Below are positions 54,661 through 62,768 of a DNA stretch of 64,000 nucleotides, in pieces; the first letter of the stretch is position 1; every line of letters begins with the position of its first letter. The stretch is from Domibacillus iocasae. GTDB taxonomy: Bacteria; Bacillota; Bacilli; Bacillales; Domibacillaceae. Under the pieces are notes generated by a model, which saw only the letters and a list, made by a program, of their open reading frames with translations, had not been told where the DNA came from and did not search any database. Position numbers and translations under genes: made by a program. The stretch spans positions 1 through 64,000 of the forward strand of contig NZ_MAMP01000012.1 of the NCBI RefSeq assembly GCF_001750285.1, read 5' to 3'.

Positions 54661-54891
54661 ATGAAAGTTAATTGGATAAAACCAATGTTGATTGGTGGAG
54701 TGATTGCTATGCTTACACTCGCGCTAGCCGGATGTGGGAATGGAGAAGATCAACAGAATGAAGGTAACAATGGGCAGGAAAAGGTCCAGCAAAATAACCA
54801 CAGCGATATAAATGAGGGAACAGATCGAAATAACGATACGGGGACTAATGAGAATGACCAAATAGAAGCCGATCTAAATGATGAGAAATAA
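54661..54891 (+). CDS. small hydrophilic lipoprotein
   Basis: AAAGGAG precedes the ATG. 76 aa: lipoprotein signal with lipobox LAGC (Cys25), then an Asn/Asp/Glu/Gln-rich, probably disordered tail (NEGNNGQEKVQQNNHSDINE). No domain. It could be a cell-surface filler or spore lipoprotein; function unknown. Confidence 0.72.
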   Translation: MKVNWIKPMLIGGVIAMLTLALAGCGNGEDQQNEGNNGQEKVQQNNHSDINEGTDRNNDTGTNENDQIEADLNDEK

Positions 54892-55046
54892 TAAAGAAAA
54901 TGAAAGAAATGCTGGCGAAGTTCAAAATAATGGGATGAATAAGGAAGAGTCATGATGGCCGAAATTATAAGAAGAACATAAAGAAGGATTGCAATTTCTT
55001 CTTAAAAGAGGTTATCTAAATATAACCTTAACAGGAGGAATTATTC

Positions 55047-55295
55047 ATGCATGAAAAGCAGCACAATGCGTTCTATACAGTAGACTATCAATGGACTGGA
55101 CAACAAGTTTTGTTCGTGAAGGTAGCTGGTTTTGATGCTGAAAAGGGAAAAGAGTTTGAGGGACTTATAAAATTTGTGAAGGGGGCACCTTTTGGAGATT
55201 TAATACATCCGCAACAATCATCCTTATCAGCAGATTGTATAAAAGATCTTCGTGATTACCTGACTAAAAAATTTGCCGGGGACGAATTTAATTGA
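55047..55295 (+). CDS. hypothetical protein, 82 aa
   Basis: AGGAGG 8 nt before ATG. Soluble, single small domain (NAFYTVDYQWTGQQVLFVKV, FEGLIKFVKGAPFGDLIH, SADCIKDLRDYLTKKFAG). Terminator AAACAGCA/TGCTGTTT follows (55299-55334). I recognise no family. Confidence 0.72.
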   Translation: MHEKQHNAFYTVDYQWTGQQVLFVKVAGFDAEKGKEFEGLIKFVKGAPFGDLIHPQQSSLSADCIKDLRDYLTKKFAGDEFN

Positions 55296-55298
55296 GTT

Positions 55299-55334
55299 TA
55301 AAAACAGCATTCTGTTGTGAGTGCTGTTTTTTTA
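55299..55334 (+). terminator. Rho-independent terminator
   Basis: AAACAGCA/TGCTGTTT with T run after the 82-aa gene. Confidence 0.85.
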
Positions 55335-55423
55335 ATGAGGTTTAAGCAGATGTACTGAAACATCTGTGTTTGCGGAGGAATAAAGGTGGTAAAGTATCAT
55401 AAAAACCTCATCCGTTAAGAGTC

Positions 55424-55744
55424 ATGTTAACCATGTCAAATGATGAATTAAGAACGATAGTCATTCTCCGCGATGTGATTGAAAAAACGAAAACAACACT
55501 GGACGATTTGCGAAATGAAGAATTCTCCAAAAAAGTTATAACGGCGATTGACTATCTGGCAAAGTGAGAAGACGAATCGTATATGGAATTTGTCCGCCGT
55601 GCTAAAGAAAATGAATTAGCGAAAGTAGTGAAAATCGCAGACATTAAGGATAACAAAGACATTCCTACAGTGCCTGATCCAACTGAAAAAGATTTGGATA
55701 GAATCAAAAAGTATGATAAAGCGCTAGAAGAACTGTTGTCATAA
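55424..55744 (+). pseudogene. HD-domain phosphohydrolase (RelA/SpoT-type HD) remnant
   Basis: One frame with an in-frame TGA at 55566: LRTIVILRDVIEKTKTTLDD, LRNEEFSKKVITAIDYLAK, stop, EDESYMEFVRRAKENELAKV, VKIADIKDNKDI, PTEKDLDRIKKYDKALEELL. This is the C-terminal two thirds of the small (p)ppGpp-hydrolase-like HD family (LHDVIEDT...KxADLxDN). The N-terminal RxxxHPxxVA part and the first HD are lost or mutated (LRDVIEKT). Confidence 0.75.
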
Positions 55745-55846
55745 AGTCAATTAGATCAAATGATCAATCATTTAGACCAGTATTGAAGTTGGTTCATAGA
55801 GAGGCTTCTTTTGTGTAAATTATGCTTCATTCGAAATGAACCAATA

Positions 55847-55892
55847 AGACAGGCGTCTTATCCTTTATTTATAAAGGATAGACGTCTGTTTT
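55847..55892 (+). terminator. long terminator hairpin
   Basis: About 19-bp imperfect stem (ACAGGCGTCT.ATCCTTTA with TAAAGGAT.GACGTCTGT), 4-nt loop, short T run. No functional gene directly before it. Confidence 0.75.
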
Positions 55893-56066
55893 AGATTGTC
55901 CAGCCGCTGCTTCCTTCGATGAAATGATCGGTTTTTTTGTTGTTAAAAAAATTTTTTCATAAAAGAAAATTGATCGTTCTAAGCAGCCTTTGTCCAAAAT
56001 TTAATTATTTTTATGAATAAGATGTTGAAAAATAGCTCATATTTAATCATACAGGAGGTGAAAAAA

Positions 56067-56369
56067 ATGTTAGATAATGACCGCATTTTGATTTCTGGAG
56101 ATGTTAAACTAGTAGAAATTCCGAACCGTCCATTTTATCGTTTTGCCGTTGTTGCAGAACAGATAAACAGAGACAATCCACTTGAAAATCCAGTAGCTAT
56201 CTATGGAACTGTAACATTTAATAAAAATAAAGGTGAAATAGTGGCAGAGTGTTTAAACACGTCATTTAATAATTTGAAAAGCAGCGCACAACAATGGATT
56301 ACTAAAAAACTTTTAAGAGAACTTGAAGAGTATCACCATCGGCAAAACTTATTAAATAAAGCAGATTGA
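56067..56369 (+). CDS. hypothetical protein, 100 aa
   Basis: AGGAGGTG 7 nt before ATG 56067 excludes the longer frame. A beta-rich N-terminal part (ILISGDVKLVEIPNRPFYRF, VAIYGTVTFNKNKGEIVAEC) is followed by two helices (SAQQWITKKLLRELEEYHHR). No motif recognised; soluble. Confidence 0.75.
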   Translation: MLDNDRILISGDVKLVEIPNRPFYRFAVVAEQINRDNPLENPVAIYGTVTFNKNKGEIVAECLNTSFNNLKSSAQQWITKKLLRELEEYHHRQNLLNKAD

Positions 56370-56963
56370 ATAATGAAAGAGCATCCATTTGGTTAATGAA
56401 TGAGAAGCACGGCTGCAGCCAGAAAATACGAAAATGAATGCAGAGTAAAACAAGAGGAAGTTCCGGTCGTGTGTATTTTTGTGACAGGGCTTTTTTTATT
56501 CAACATATAGGATATGTTCTTCTAGTCGTGTTCAGGCATGGCAATATACATATCACTATAAACCGAAAGTACCTTGATGAAAGGGTGCTTTTTCTTATTA
56601 TTTCAATTAATTTTATAGATCTTAAAAATAAGAGTTCATTTTATCGTCTATCTAATGTTTCTTTCAAACACATGTCTTTAGAAATTTTACTTGCTATTTT
56701 TGTTTTCCACTTGCTCATGTCGGCTGATACTGCGGCTATCGAGATTTCTTGATGATTATTATGCCGCAGAATCATGCAAAATTGATCCGAGGTTTTTAGC
56801 TTCTTTTGATTTGATTAATATATGAGAGCGACCGGTGAGAACATTATGTAAACAAGTCTAAAGGTTTATGAAAGACTAGGTATAAAAAGCTGGATTAATT
56901 GTATAAATTACTATAATTCTATTGACTCGACATAATTCGACATGATTTAATAAGTTTTAAAGA
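56370..56963. other. gap upstream of a riboswitch, no confident gene
   Basis: A weak terminator (AGTACC..GGGTGCT, T5) is near 56567-56596. A minus-strand scrap (SIAAVSADMSKWKTKIASKI) near 56680-56750 may be a fragment. TATATGAGAGCG at 56819 recalls sequences before 47560 and 53183. Confidence 0.35.
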
Positions 56964-57046
56964 TAAAGGCAAACTTCTCCGAAAGGGAAGGACGCAAAGC
57001 CACGGGTCTACTATTCATTGTTTGAATTATGACAGCCGGGCTACTA
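56964..57046 (+). ncRNA. c-di-GMP-I riboswitch aptamer
   Basis: AAAGGCAAAC, hairpin CTTCTCCGAAAGGGAAG, GGACGCAAAGCCACGGGTCTA, a stem ATTCA..TGAAT, then ATGACAGCCGGGCTAC. The core is the closest of the six to the Vibrio-type consensus. P1 is short. Downstream AATAGGGGAG/CTCCGTATT (57047-57070) forms an extra hairpin that may be the expression platform. The gene starts 54 nt after the aptamer. Confidence 0.9.
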
Positions 57047-57100
57047 AATAGGGGAGTACCTCCGTATTTGGTTCCATAACTGTATAAGGCAGGGTGAAAA

Positions 57101-57424
57101 GTGCGGAGAGAAACAACAGAATTAAAAGCGAATGTAGAAAAGTTTTTTGTTTTATTGAAAAATTATCCGGACAGTATGGACTCGACTTTAGTATTTGTAA
57201 GGTTTTTGCGGTCTTTCTTAAGGGCAGATGCTCAAGAAGAAGTGCTGCCCACTATTGAAGTAATGACATTGTTAAAAGAACATAAACCTAATGTTTTTCA
57301 GTCCATGAAGAAGCTTTCAGAGAAAGATCCCATGCTGGCATTTTTGACTGGTTTATCGATGAACCTTCAAGAAGCAGAGGATAGGCTTCAATCTATTTAC
57401 GAAAACAAAAAGAAAGAACAATAA
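57101..57424 (+). CDS. hypothetical protein under c-di-GMP riboswitch control, 107 aa
   Basis: GTG start with AGGGTG upstream. All-helical, soluble: RETTELKANVEKFFVLLKNY, STLVFVRFLRSFLRADAQEE, VMTLLKEHKPNVFQSMKKLS, FLTGLSMNLQEAEDRLQSIY. No signal peptide, membrane helix or enzyme motif. It could be a regulatory or adaptor protein. I recognise no family. Its position as sole gene behind a near-consensus aptamer, with its own terminator, says it is a dedicated c-di-GMP target. Confidence 0.78.
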   Translation: MRRETTELKANVEKFFVLLKNYPDSMDSTLVFVRFLRSFLRADAQEEVLPTIEVMTLLKEHKPNVFQSMKKLSEKDPMLAFLTGLSMNLQEAEDRLQSIYENKKKEQ

Positions 57425-57436
57425 AAAAGAATGGAA

Positions 57437-57468
57437 ATGGCACTTCATTTATGAGGTGCTTTTTTGCT
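57437..57468 (+). terminator. Rho-independent terminator
   Basis: GCAC.TCAT/ATGA.GTGC with T6 after the 107-aa gene. Confidence 0.85.
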
Positions 57469-57691
57469 TAACACAACGATCCCTGTTTTTATTGTTGCCT
57501 CACAACCGATTTTGCTCATGTCTATGACTGAGGATAGAGTAAGGACTGATCGCAATATTATTGTGGGAAAAATACAGGAAGATTATATCCGGGCTTACTG
57601 CTTTAAAAGGCGGCAGGTGCGGAATTTAAGAAAGCCAACATTTTCACAGCCGAAAAGCCTAAGCAAAAAAAAGAGAGCTTTATACGCTTAA
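57469..57691 (+). pseudogene. coding-like scrap, unassigned
   Basis: The frame RTDRNIIVGKIQEDYIRAYC, FKRRQVRNLRKPTFS is protein-like but has no start signal, and its beginning lies in a terminator. Confidence 0.3.
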
Positions 57692-57780
57692 GAATCTTTC
57701 CACTCATCAGCTTAAAATACTTTATTATATAAATGAATTTGCAAGTGATAGAAAATACCTGCTCGAAAAACTGCATTATG

Positions 57781-57820
57781 AACACATAGCCCGGTACTCA
57801 AACGAGTACCGGGCTATGTG
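57781..57820. repeat. 18-bp perfect inverted repeat, 4-nt loop
   Basis: ACACATAGCCCGGTACTC is exactly inverted after AAAC. No T run on either side, so it is not a standard terminator, though it lies between convergent transcripts (107-aa gene and ykuD). Confidence 0.8.
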
Positions 57821-57883
57821 TTGAATAGGAAAAAGACAAATAGAACCTGTTTCAAAAAGTCATATGAATCTAAGTTAAAAAAG

Positions 57884-58378
57884 CTACGGCCTGATGGAAA
57901 CGAGGGTTCCGATCGGGATTGTTCTGGAAAGCTCTTCTACATCCTGATTATGCATGCGGACACAGCCTTTTGATACATATTTTCCAATCGATGACGGATC
58001 ATTTGTGCCATGAATCCCATATCCTTTTTTAGATAAGCTCATCCACATCGTTCCATAAGGACCTCCTGGATTAGGGGCTTTATTAATAAGAATAAAATCT
58101 CCTCTAGGCGTTTCATGAAGCATTCTGCCAACCCCAACGGGATACACTTTCCTTGTCTGTCCCTGATAAAGTAAAGTCAGGGTTCTGTTTGAGAGGGAGA
58201 TGTAAATGGAAAAAGGGATTGTGGATGGAGAAGGAAAGCCTGGAATAACAATTCGCTGTCCCACGTAAATCAGATTCGGTGTAAAGCCTGGATTGGCAGC
58301 AATAAGAGATGCTAAGGAAAGACGATAATCTCCAGCGATCGAGGAAAGCGTTTCACCGCGCTTAACTGTGTGGATCAA
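57884..58378 (-). CDS. ykuD: LysM L,D-transpeptidase
   Basis: 164 aa, exactly the B. subtilis YkuD length. TTG start behind AAAGGAGG (about 12 nt). LysM domain at 2-47 ([20 protein letters not shown] ... IVIPG) for peptidoglycan binding. The L,D-transpeptidase domain at about 56-164 has the catalytic motif HGTND (His123) and SKGCVRMHN with nucleophile Cys139. It makes 3-3 cross-links in peptidoglycan. YkuD is associated with sporulation and is found in spores. No signal peptide, as in YkuD. Monocistronic. Confidence 0.94.
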   Translation of the reverse strand: MIHTVKRGETLSSIAGDYRLSLASLIAANPGFTPNLIYVGQRIVIPGFPSPSTIPFSIYISLSNRTLTLLYQGQTRKVYPVGVGRMLHETPRGDFILINKAPNPGGPYGTMWMSLSKKGYGIHGTNDPSSIGKYVSKGCVRMHNQDVEELSRTIPIGTLVSIRP

Positions 58379-58647
58379 AGTAAACCTAAACCTCCTTTTT
58401 TACCTTAATACTCCATCTTATTCACGGCTGCTTTAAAATTGAAGGACAGATTAAAAAAACAGTATCCATGTTAATGTCAATATTAGCACTAATATAAAAG
58501 GGACAGTTTAAGCATTGTTTGAAATCGTCCAAAACGGACGCCTGCGTGATATATTTATAAACTGTTTTATTCATTAATTCAATATGATCTGATTTAAAAA
58601 TGAAAACCGGTTAACTCACTTTTGGTGAGAGAACTTCTTTTTTTATA
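58379..58647. other. intergenic with small hairpins
   Basis: CGTCC-AAAA-CGGACG (58529-58544) and CTCAC/GTGAG (58615-58630) hairpins; no gene. Confidence 0.4.
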
Positions 58648-58812
58648 TCAGATCCTGAATTTCTTCTTGAGCTTTTGATTGTTTTTTTGGGACAGCTCAT
58701 ATTCCGATTCCGAAAACCATTTAAATTTTATTAGCTTGAAAACGAATGGGTAAATGAAGATAACTTCTAAAACGGTTAAAATGATCCAGATAAAAAGCTC
58801 GGTTGACGACAT
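58648..58812 (-). CDS. 54-aa single-pass membrane microprotein, family member 2
   Basis: The ATG at 58812 has GGAGG 10 nt upstream; the longer frame is rejected. STELFIWIILTVLEVIFIYP forms the membrane helix, followed by KFKWFSESEYELSQKNN and a basic tail. It is the clearest relative of 30840-31010: both have ELFI, TVLEV/VILEV, F-S-x-S-E-Y and SQKNNQ. Unknown function. Confidence 0.72.
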   Translation of the reverse strand: MSSTELFIWIILTVLEVIFIYPFVFKLIKFKWFSESEYELSQKNNQKLKKKFRI

Positions 58813-59097
58813 ATTGAGAAAACCTCCGTACGAATAAACCTTATTCTTTAGATAAATGTTAATGTACCCCGTATAAAGAAAAATAAACAAGCTTGCTTAT
58901 TGAAAAGAAGAACGAAAACGACTCATTAAAAAGAGCAGCGAAACTCTGCACAGTGGATTTTAAATGCAGAATAAGCGGTTGGAATGTTAAAACGAAATCC
59001 GTATTTAATCGCGTATGATCAGGTTAGATAGGGGGAAAATATTTTCAAATCATGGCGGCTGTACAAAATGCCAGTCGTACCATTGGAGGGAATATAA

Positions 59098-59271
59098 ATG
59101 GCCAATCGTAGAGCAATCGTTGAACAGCAGTGGACACAGGAAGAAATGAATACGTATTGTGAAAAGTTTGAAGAAAAACGACCAGCTTATTTAAGGAAAG
59201 CAGAACAAACGATGGATGGAAGATTCTCGTCACGGCGAAAGCGCGTAGTTCATTCAAACGGGAATCTCTAA
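59098..59271 (+). CDS. small basic protein, 57 aa
   Basis: GGAGGG 7 nt before the ATG. ANRRAIVEQQWTQEEMNTYC, EKFEEKRPAYLRKAEQTMDG, RFSSRRKR, HSNGNL. Strongly charged, probably nucleic-acid or protein binding. It matches the frameshifted 51158-51510 gene but stops before that gene's extra helix-turn-helix-like tail. Structured element A follows at once. Confidence 0.65.
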   Translation: MANRRAIVEQQWTQEEMNTYCEKFEEKRPAYLRKAEQTMDGRFSSRRKRVVHSNGNL

Positions 59272-59310
59272 TGCTCTTCCTAAAACTAAAGCTCTTTTCA
59301 AGTATAAATA

Positions 59311-59420
59311 AAAAAAGCCGAGTAAGATCCTCGGCATACAAAGGCTGACATAGGAGTTGGAAGGATGAGTTCCTTATAACTCCAGCATGCCCATTTTCAG
59401 AAATAAATACACAAAAAAGA
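59311..59420 (+). ncRNA. repeated two-hairpin element, copy A
   Basis: A6, GCCGAG/CTCGGC (59317-59335), spacer ATACAAAGGCTGACATA, second hairpin GGAGTT..AAGGA/TCCTT..AACTCC (59353-59384), then GCATGCCCATTTTCAGAAAT and ACACAAAAAAG. Copy B at 63129 matches in the spacer start and in about 30 bases of the tail. Hairpin 1 terminates the 59098 gene; the role of the rest is unknown. Confidence 0.55.
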
Positions 59421-59499
59421 TACTGGAAAATCCAGAAAAATTTTAAGTGCTCTGATACTCTTTTGAAGATAGCTTTTTATTTTTTAGGAGGGTTTTATC

Positions 59500-59928
59500 T
59501 TGAAGAGAGCCTTTAAAGTTTTATTTGGGTTAGTCATCGTTGTCGTTGCTTTAGGTGTTAGGCTTTATTATTTTGGAACTAAAATGGCTTCTGAAAAAGT
59601 AATGAACCAAGTAGCAGCACAGCTTGAAAATAGTGGAGAACTCGAGAATATCAAACAAAAAATTAATAGTGATCCTGAATTACAAAAATTCGTTACAGAG
59701 GGAGCAAATGTAGACAGCTCATCATTGCTATTTGAAACGAAAGAAGAAGCGACGAGGGAATTAGTTAAAAAATTTAGTCCAAGTGAATTACATGAAATTC
59801 GATCGAGTGTTCAAGGTGGCCTCACTTAAGAAAAGAAACAAGAATTAGTGAACATACTTGAAAGTAAACTAACTGAAGAAGAAATATTAACTTTAAAAGT
59901 TTTGGCTTATAAGGAACTCAATAAGTAA
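59500..59928 (+). pseudogene. signal-anchored small protein with a premature stop
   Basis: AGGAGGG precedes TTG 59500. One N-terminal membrane helix (VLFGLVIVVVALGVRLYYFG), then helices (KVMNQVAAQLENSGELENIK, SSLLFETKEEATRELVKKFS, SELHEIRSSVQGGLT). A TAA at 59827 interrupts; the same frame continues EKKQELVNILESKLTEEEIL, LKVLAYKELNK to a stop at 59926. Homologues I recall run through this point, so a Gln/Ser-to-stop change is likely. The truncated 109-aa form could still be made. Confidence 0.65.
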
Positions 59929-60003
59929 CGTGGAGCATCCAGATGATCTTTTTTTGTGGGGAATTCATACGATTTCTAAAAAGTCATTATTAATTTGAAT
60001 AAA

Positions 60004-60045
60004 AAACCAGCTGCTGCTTTTCCTAAGGTTACAGCTGGTTTTCAA
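60004..60045. terminator. bidirectional terminator hairpin
   Basis: AAAACCAGCTG/CAGCTGGTTTT with an 18-nt loop between convergent genes. Confidence 0.78.
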
Positions 60046-60066
60046 TCTTTTAAGTGTGTAATTGAA

Positions 60067-60816
60067 TCAGTCTTTTTTGGTATATGGCTCTTTCTCAGCT
60101 GCAGGTAAGTCTCCAAAAGGTGTCATGAGATTTTCTGCGTCTAATACCTCTTCATAATTTTCATGTTCTGTAGAAGGATATATCTCCATTTTTTCACCAG
60201 TAATATCGGCTGCAGCAAAATTTTCGTAATCCTCCACATAACCTATATTTTCTTGAGATTCTACATACATATCCCCGTAATCCTCGGGCGGATTGGCAAA
60301 ATCGGATGGAGATTCGGACGTTCCATATTGAGCGACTTCCTGCCAGGAATCCTCAGAATCATGGGCGACATTTTCATCTTTTACATCCATATCAAACCTT
60401 CCAAAAGGAGGAGCCAGGACACTTTCTTCAATCGGCCGGTCACGAGAAACATGCTGGTCTTGTGAATCCTTAACACAAAACAAAGTTGTTGGTACAGCTT
60501 CTAGACGTTCTACTGGAATTTCTTTTTTGCAGATCTTGCAAATGCCATATGTTCCATTTTGAATGGCTTCTAAGGCTGTATCGATATCCTGCAATTCAAA
60601 TCTGGAGTGTTCATCCAACGCAATATCTTTTTCCCGCTCAAATAGCTCAGTTCCGATATCAGCCGGGTGATTGTCATAAACGGATAATTCTCTCGTGGAG
60701 TCAGACAAGCTTCTTGGTAATTGGAAGTGATCATTATCCTCAAAATGGGCTTCTAATTCCTTTTTTCTGTTGGTTAACTCTGTGCGAAAATCGGCTAATT
60801 GGGCTTTGTTCAGCAT
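60067..60816 (-). CDS. yteA: YteA-type TraR/DksA zinc-finger sporulation protein
   Basis: 249 aa. An N-terminal helical hairpin (LADFRTELTNRKKELEAHFE) and HPADIGTELFEREKDIAL are followed by a DksA-type finger, CKICKKEIPVERLEAVPTTL and FC (Cys93, Cys96, Cys114). The usual fourth ligand about three residues on is replaced (CVKD), so zinc binding may rely on His122 or be lost. A long acidic tail follows with repeated Glu/Asp. Family members are Bacillus proteins of sporulation, and DksA relatives act on RNA polymerase. AAAGGAC precedes the ATG. Monocistronic. Confidence 0.9.
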   Translation of the reverse strand: MLNKAQLADFRTELTNRKKELEAHFEDNDHFQLPRSLSDSTRELSVYDNHPADIGTELFEREKDIALDEHSRFELQDIDTALEAIQNGTYGICKICKKEIPVERLEAVPTTLFCVKDSQDQHVSRDRPIEESVLAPPFGRFDMDVKDENVAHDSEDSWQEVAQYGTSESPSDFANPPEDYGDMYVESQENIGYVEDYENFAAADITGEKMEIYPSTEHENYEEVLDAENLMTPFGDLPAAEKEPYTKKD

Positions 60817-61117
60817 AAATTCAGTCCTTTACATTCCATTTTTAAGGTTTTGTACATCATGTTTATACCTAAATGGGAAAGCTATTCTTACGTAGGATTC
60901 CCAAAGAAGCTATTTTGACTCTTAGAAGAAAAATTTCCCGGTTTGTTTTTTTACGTATTATCACTACTCTTTTAACAGGCCAGGGCCTGCACTTAATAGA
61001 TGAATTTATTTTTGCTTACTTTCCATATTGCGGATTACAGGGAATATAAGGTATTTGGTGGTATGGCTGAAGATATTGGGGCTGCTGGTGATGGTCATGT
61101 ATAGATTGGTTAAGTGA
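60817..61117. other. intergenic, no gene recognised
   Basis: CAGGCC..GGCCTG near 60978 is a short hairpin. Otherwise featureless. Confidence 0.4.
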
Positions 61118-61345
61118 CTGTTTTTTTCTTTATTACAGTTGTGGCTATTTCATAATGCCACCAGCCCTGCGGAATGTTTCTACTTGCCCAGACGTAATAG
61201 CGTATTCTTGAATTTGCTTTGTGAAAGGAGTCGGCATCGAGACTGAAGCTGCACCGGAAACACAATAAACAAGTTCTGCTGCGTTTTGGTGATAGTGCGG
61301 TTCTACAACGTTTTGCGTATTGCGTACTCAGGAAAATGTCGAGTA
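61118..61345 (-). pseudogene. cupin-domain protein, frameshifted fragment
   Basis: On the minus strand one frame reads NVVEPHYHQNAAELVYCVSG, SVSMPTPFTKQIQEYAITSG, then by a shift to another frame NIPQGWWHYEIATT. These are the two conserved cupin motifs (G..xPHxHxxAxExxYVxxG and P.GxxHxxxN) in the right order and spacing. Start and C-terminal half are missing. Confidence 0.75.
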
Positions 61346-61613
61346 GAGACACATTTTTTAAGCTATTTAGCTGCTGTACACCAAGAACATTAATATAATT
61401 TTTGCTATCTTGTTCTAAACAAGGGGCTTTTATTTACATCAAACGTAAATTGAGTGAATGGAGATGTGTAATCCAGATTGGAGTCCATAAATTCTTCCTC
61501 ACTTCTTTATCGTAATGGTAAAAACAAACGTTAAAGGCATATTATGCCCTGATCATCCCCTTGGTGTTCGTCATGATTAAAACGTATTACTGTACGATTG
61601 TCCGAACAACAAA

Positions 61614-61637
61614 TGAAAAAAGCGCCGGCAGCGCTTT
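61614..61637 (-). terminator. Rho-independent terminator
   Basis: AAAGCGC/GCGCTTT stem, T-rich on the minus strand; it overlaps the stop of 61636-61803. The 30840 microprotein gene ends in the same way. Confidence 0.78.
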
Positions 61638-61803
61638 ATAAATGATCATTTTTCACTTTTCGTTTTAGGATTTTATTTTCTTGAGATGTATCATCAGATT
61701 CTATATCTAATTTTGATTCTTTTGGTAGGAAGATGATCGAAATGATAAAGCTTAAAGCTAATAGTGCACATAAAATCCAGCCGAAAGTGTCGATTGAAAC
61801 CAT
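61636..61803 (-). CDS. 55-aa single-pass membrane microprotein, family member 3
   Basis: GTAGGAGG precedes ATG 61803 by 10 nt. VSIDTFGWILCALLALSFII helix, then LPKESKLDIESDDTSQENK and a basic end. Same plan as 62491-62649 (xxxxxFGWxLxAxL ... SESDDxSxxN) and more distantly the 58648 and 30840 genes. Function unknown. It falls below usual gene-length limits. Confidence 0.68.
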   Translation of the reverse strand: MVSIDTFGWILCALLALSFIISIIFLPKESKLDIESDDTSQENKILKRKVKNDHL

Positions 61804-61991
61804 GTATGAAACCTCCTACCGTATAGTGAACGTGTCTATCTAGTAAAAACAGAATATTTGTTTGTTAAGAGTGCAATAAAGTCCAAAAACGATGCCAGGC
61901 ATTTACGAACTAGAAAGCCTGCGGGCAGTGGAAAACATGAAGCATCAATATTAACGTATGACAAATTTGATGGATTTAGAACTAGGTAAAT

Positions 61992-62024
61992 AAAAAAAGA
62001 AGCCCCACGATAGCGGAGCTCCAT
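61992..62024 (-). terminator. probable terminator of the DUF2188 gene
   Basis: On the minus strand AGCTCC/GGGGCT (one G-U) around an 8-nt loop, then CTTTTTTT. The frame at 61836-62024 overlapping it is not a gene. Confidence 0.6.
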
Positions 62025-62069
62025 TCGTATTTTGCTTTAAAAAAGATGTGCAGGCCTGTTTATCAAATT

Positions 62070-62291
62070 TTATCCTTTTGGTGGATAGGGGTCGTTTCCA
62101 TAGCTGTCCTTTCCCCGAATCTGTCCATCTCGTCCATGTATAATCACTTCTGATTGCTGATTCTTTGCAAGCTCTTTTGCAAAGTCCTGAGCCTCTTTTT
62201 GTGTCTCGAATAGCTTGGTTGCCTTGGAATTACCGGTTCCTTTTACTTGCCATCCTTGTTCATGTTTTGAAACATGCTGGTCTTTGCCCAT
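62070..62291 (-). CDS. DUF2188-domain protein
   Basis: AAGGAG precedes ATG 62291 by 9 nt, giving 73 aa. The whole protein is a DUF2188 unit: QHVSKHEQGWQVKGTGNSKA, FETQKEAQDFAKELAKNQQS, EVIIHGRDGQIRGKDSYGND. The domain is common in phages and bacteria; it is a small alpha/beta fold with no known enzyme activity. Monocistronic. Confidence 0.88.
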   Translation of the reverse strand: MGKDQHVSKHEQGWQVKGTGNSKATKLFETQKEAQDFAKELAKNQQSEVIIHGRDGQIRGKDSYGNDPYPPKG

Positions 62292-62490
62292 AACATTCAT
62301 CTCCTTGCTTACAACAGTACTTTTTGCTTCAATACCAGCTCATTAGAAAGAAAAACATGTAATTGGGGAAGGACGAGACGAACATATGGCTGGCTTTAGC
62401 AGTGTTCGAATAAATATATCAGAAGTCTATTACAGCAATTCTTTACATACATTCAAATAATAAAAATAAAAAAGTGTTAGAAGCAATATC

Positions 62491-62649
62491 TTAATTTTTT
62501 CTTTTCATTCTCACATAACGATTTTTTGAAGAGCCATCATCGGATTCCGAAAACAATTTAGGTTTTCTCGATATAAAGACCAGGGAGCCAATGAAACAGA
62601 CCATTAAAAAACCAGCCAAAAACCAGCCAAATAGTTCAATTGGCGCCAT
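62491..62649 (-). CDS. 52-aa single-pass membrane microprotein, family member 4
   Basis: AAGGAGG precedes ATG 62649. APIELFGWFLAGFLMVCFIG forms the helix, then RKPKLFSESDDGSSKN and a basic tail. It links the two sub-groups of the family: ELF with members 1-2, FGW and SESDD with member 3. Function unknown. Confidence 0.7.
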   Translation of the reverse strand: MAPIELFGWFLAGFLMVCFIGSLVFISRKPKLFSESDDGSSKNRYVRMKRKN

Positions 62650-62768
62650 GTTGCAGAAAACCTCCTTAATTGTGGGATTTTAATTATAAATATACCCACT
62701 TTAAAGGAAAAAAAACATTATTTTCTTATTTCTGAGACGAAAGAAAAAATGAAAAGGAGGAAGTCATA

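Noticed and set aside
56438-56752. 104-aa plus-strand ORF
   Set aside because: No ribosome binding site; hydrophobic, AT-driven composition; spans a terminator-like hairpin.
61110-61352. 80-aa minus-strand ORF as a gene
   Set aside because: Its C-terminal end is cupin, but the rest of the cupin sequence is in another frame, so it is a pseudogene.
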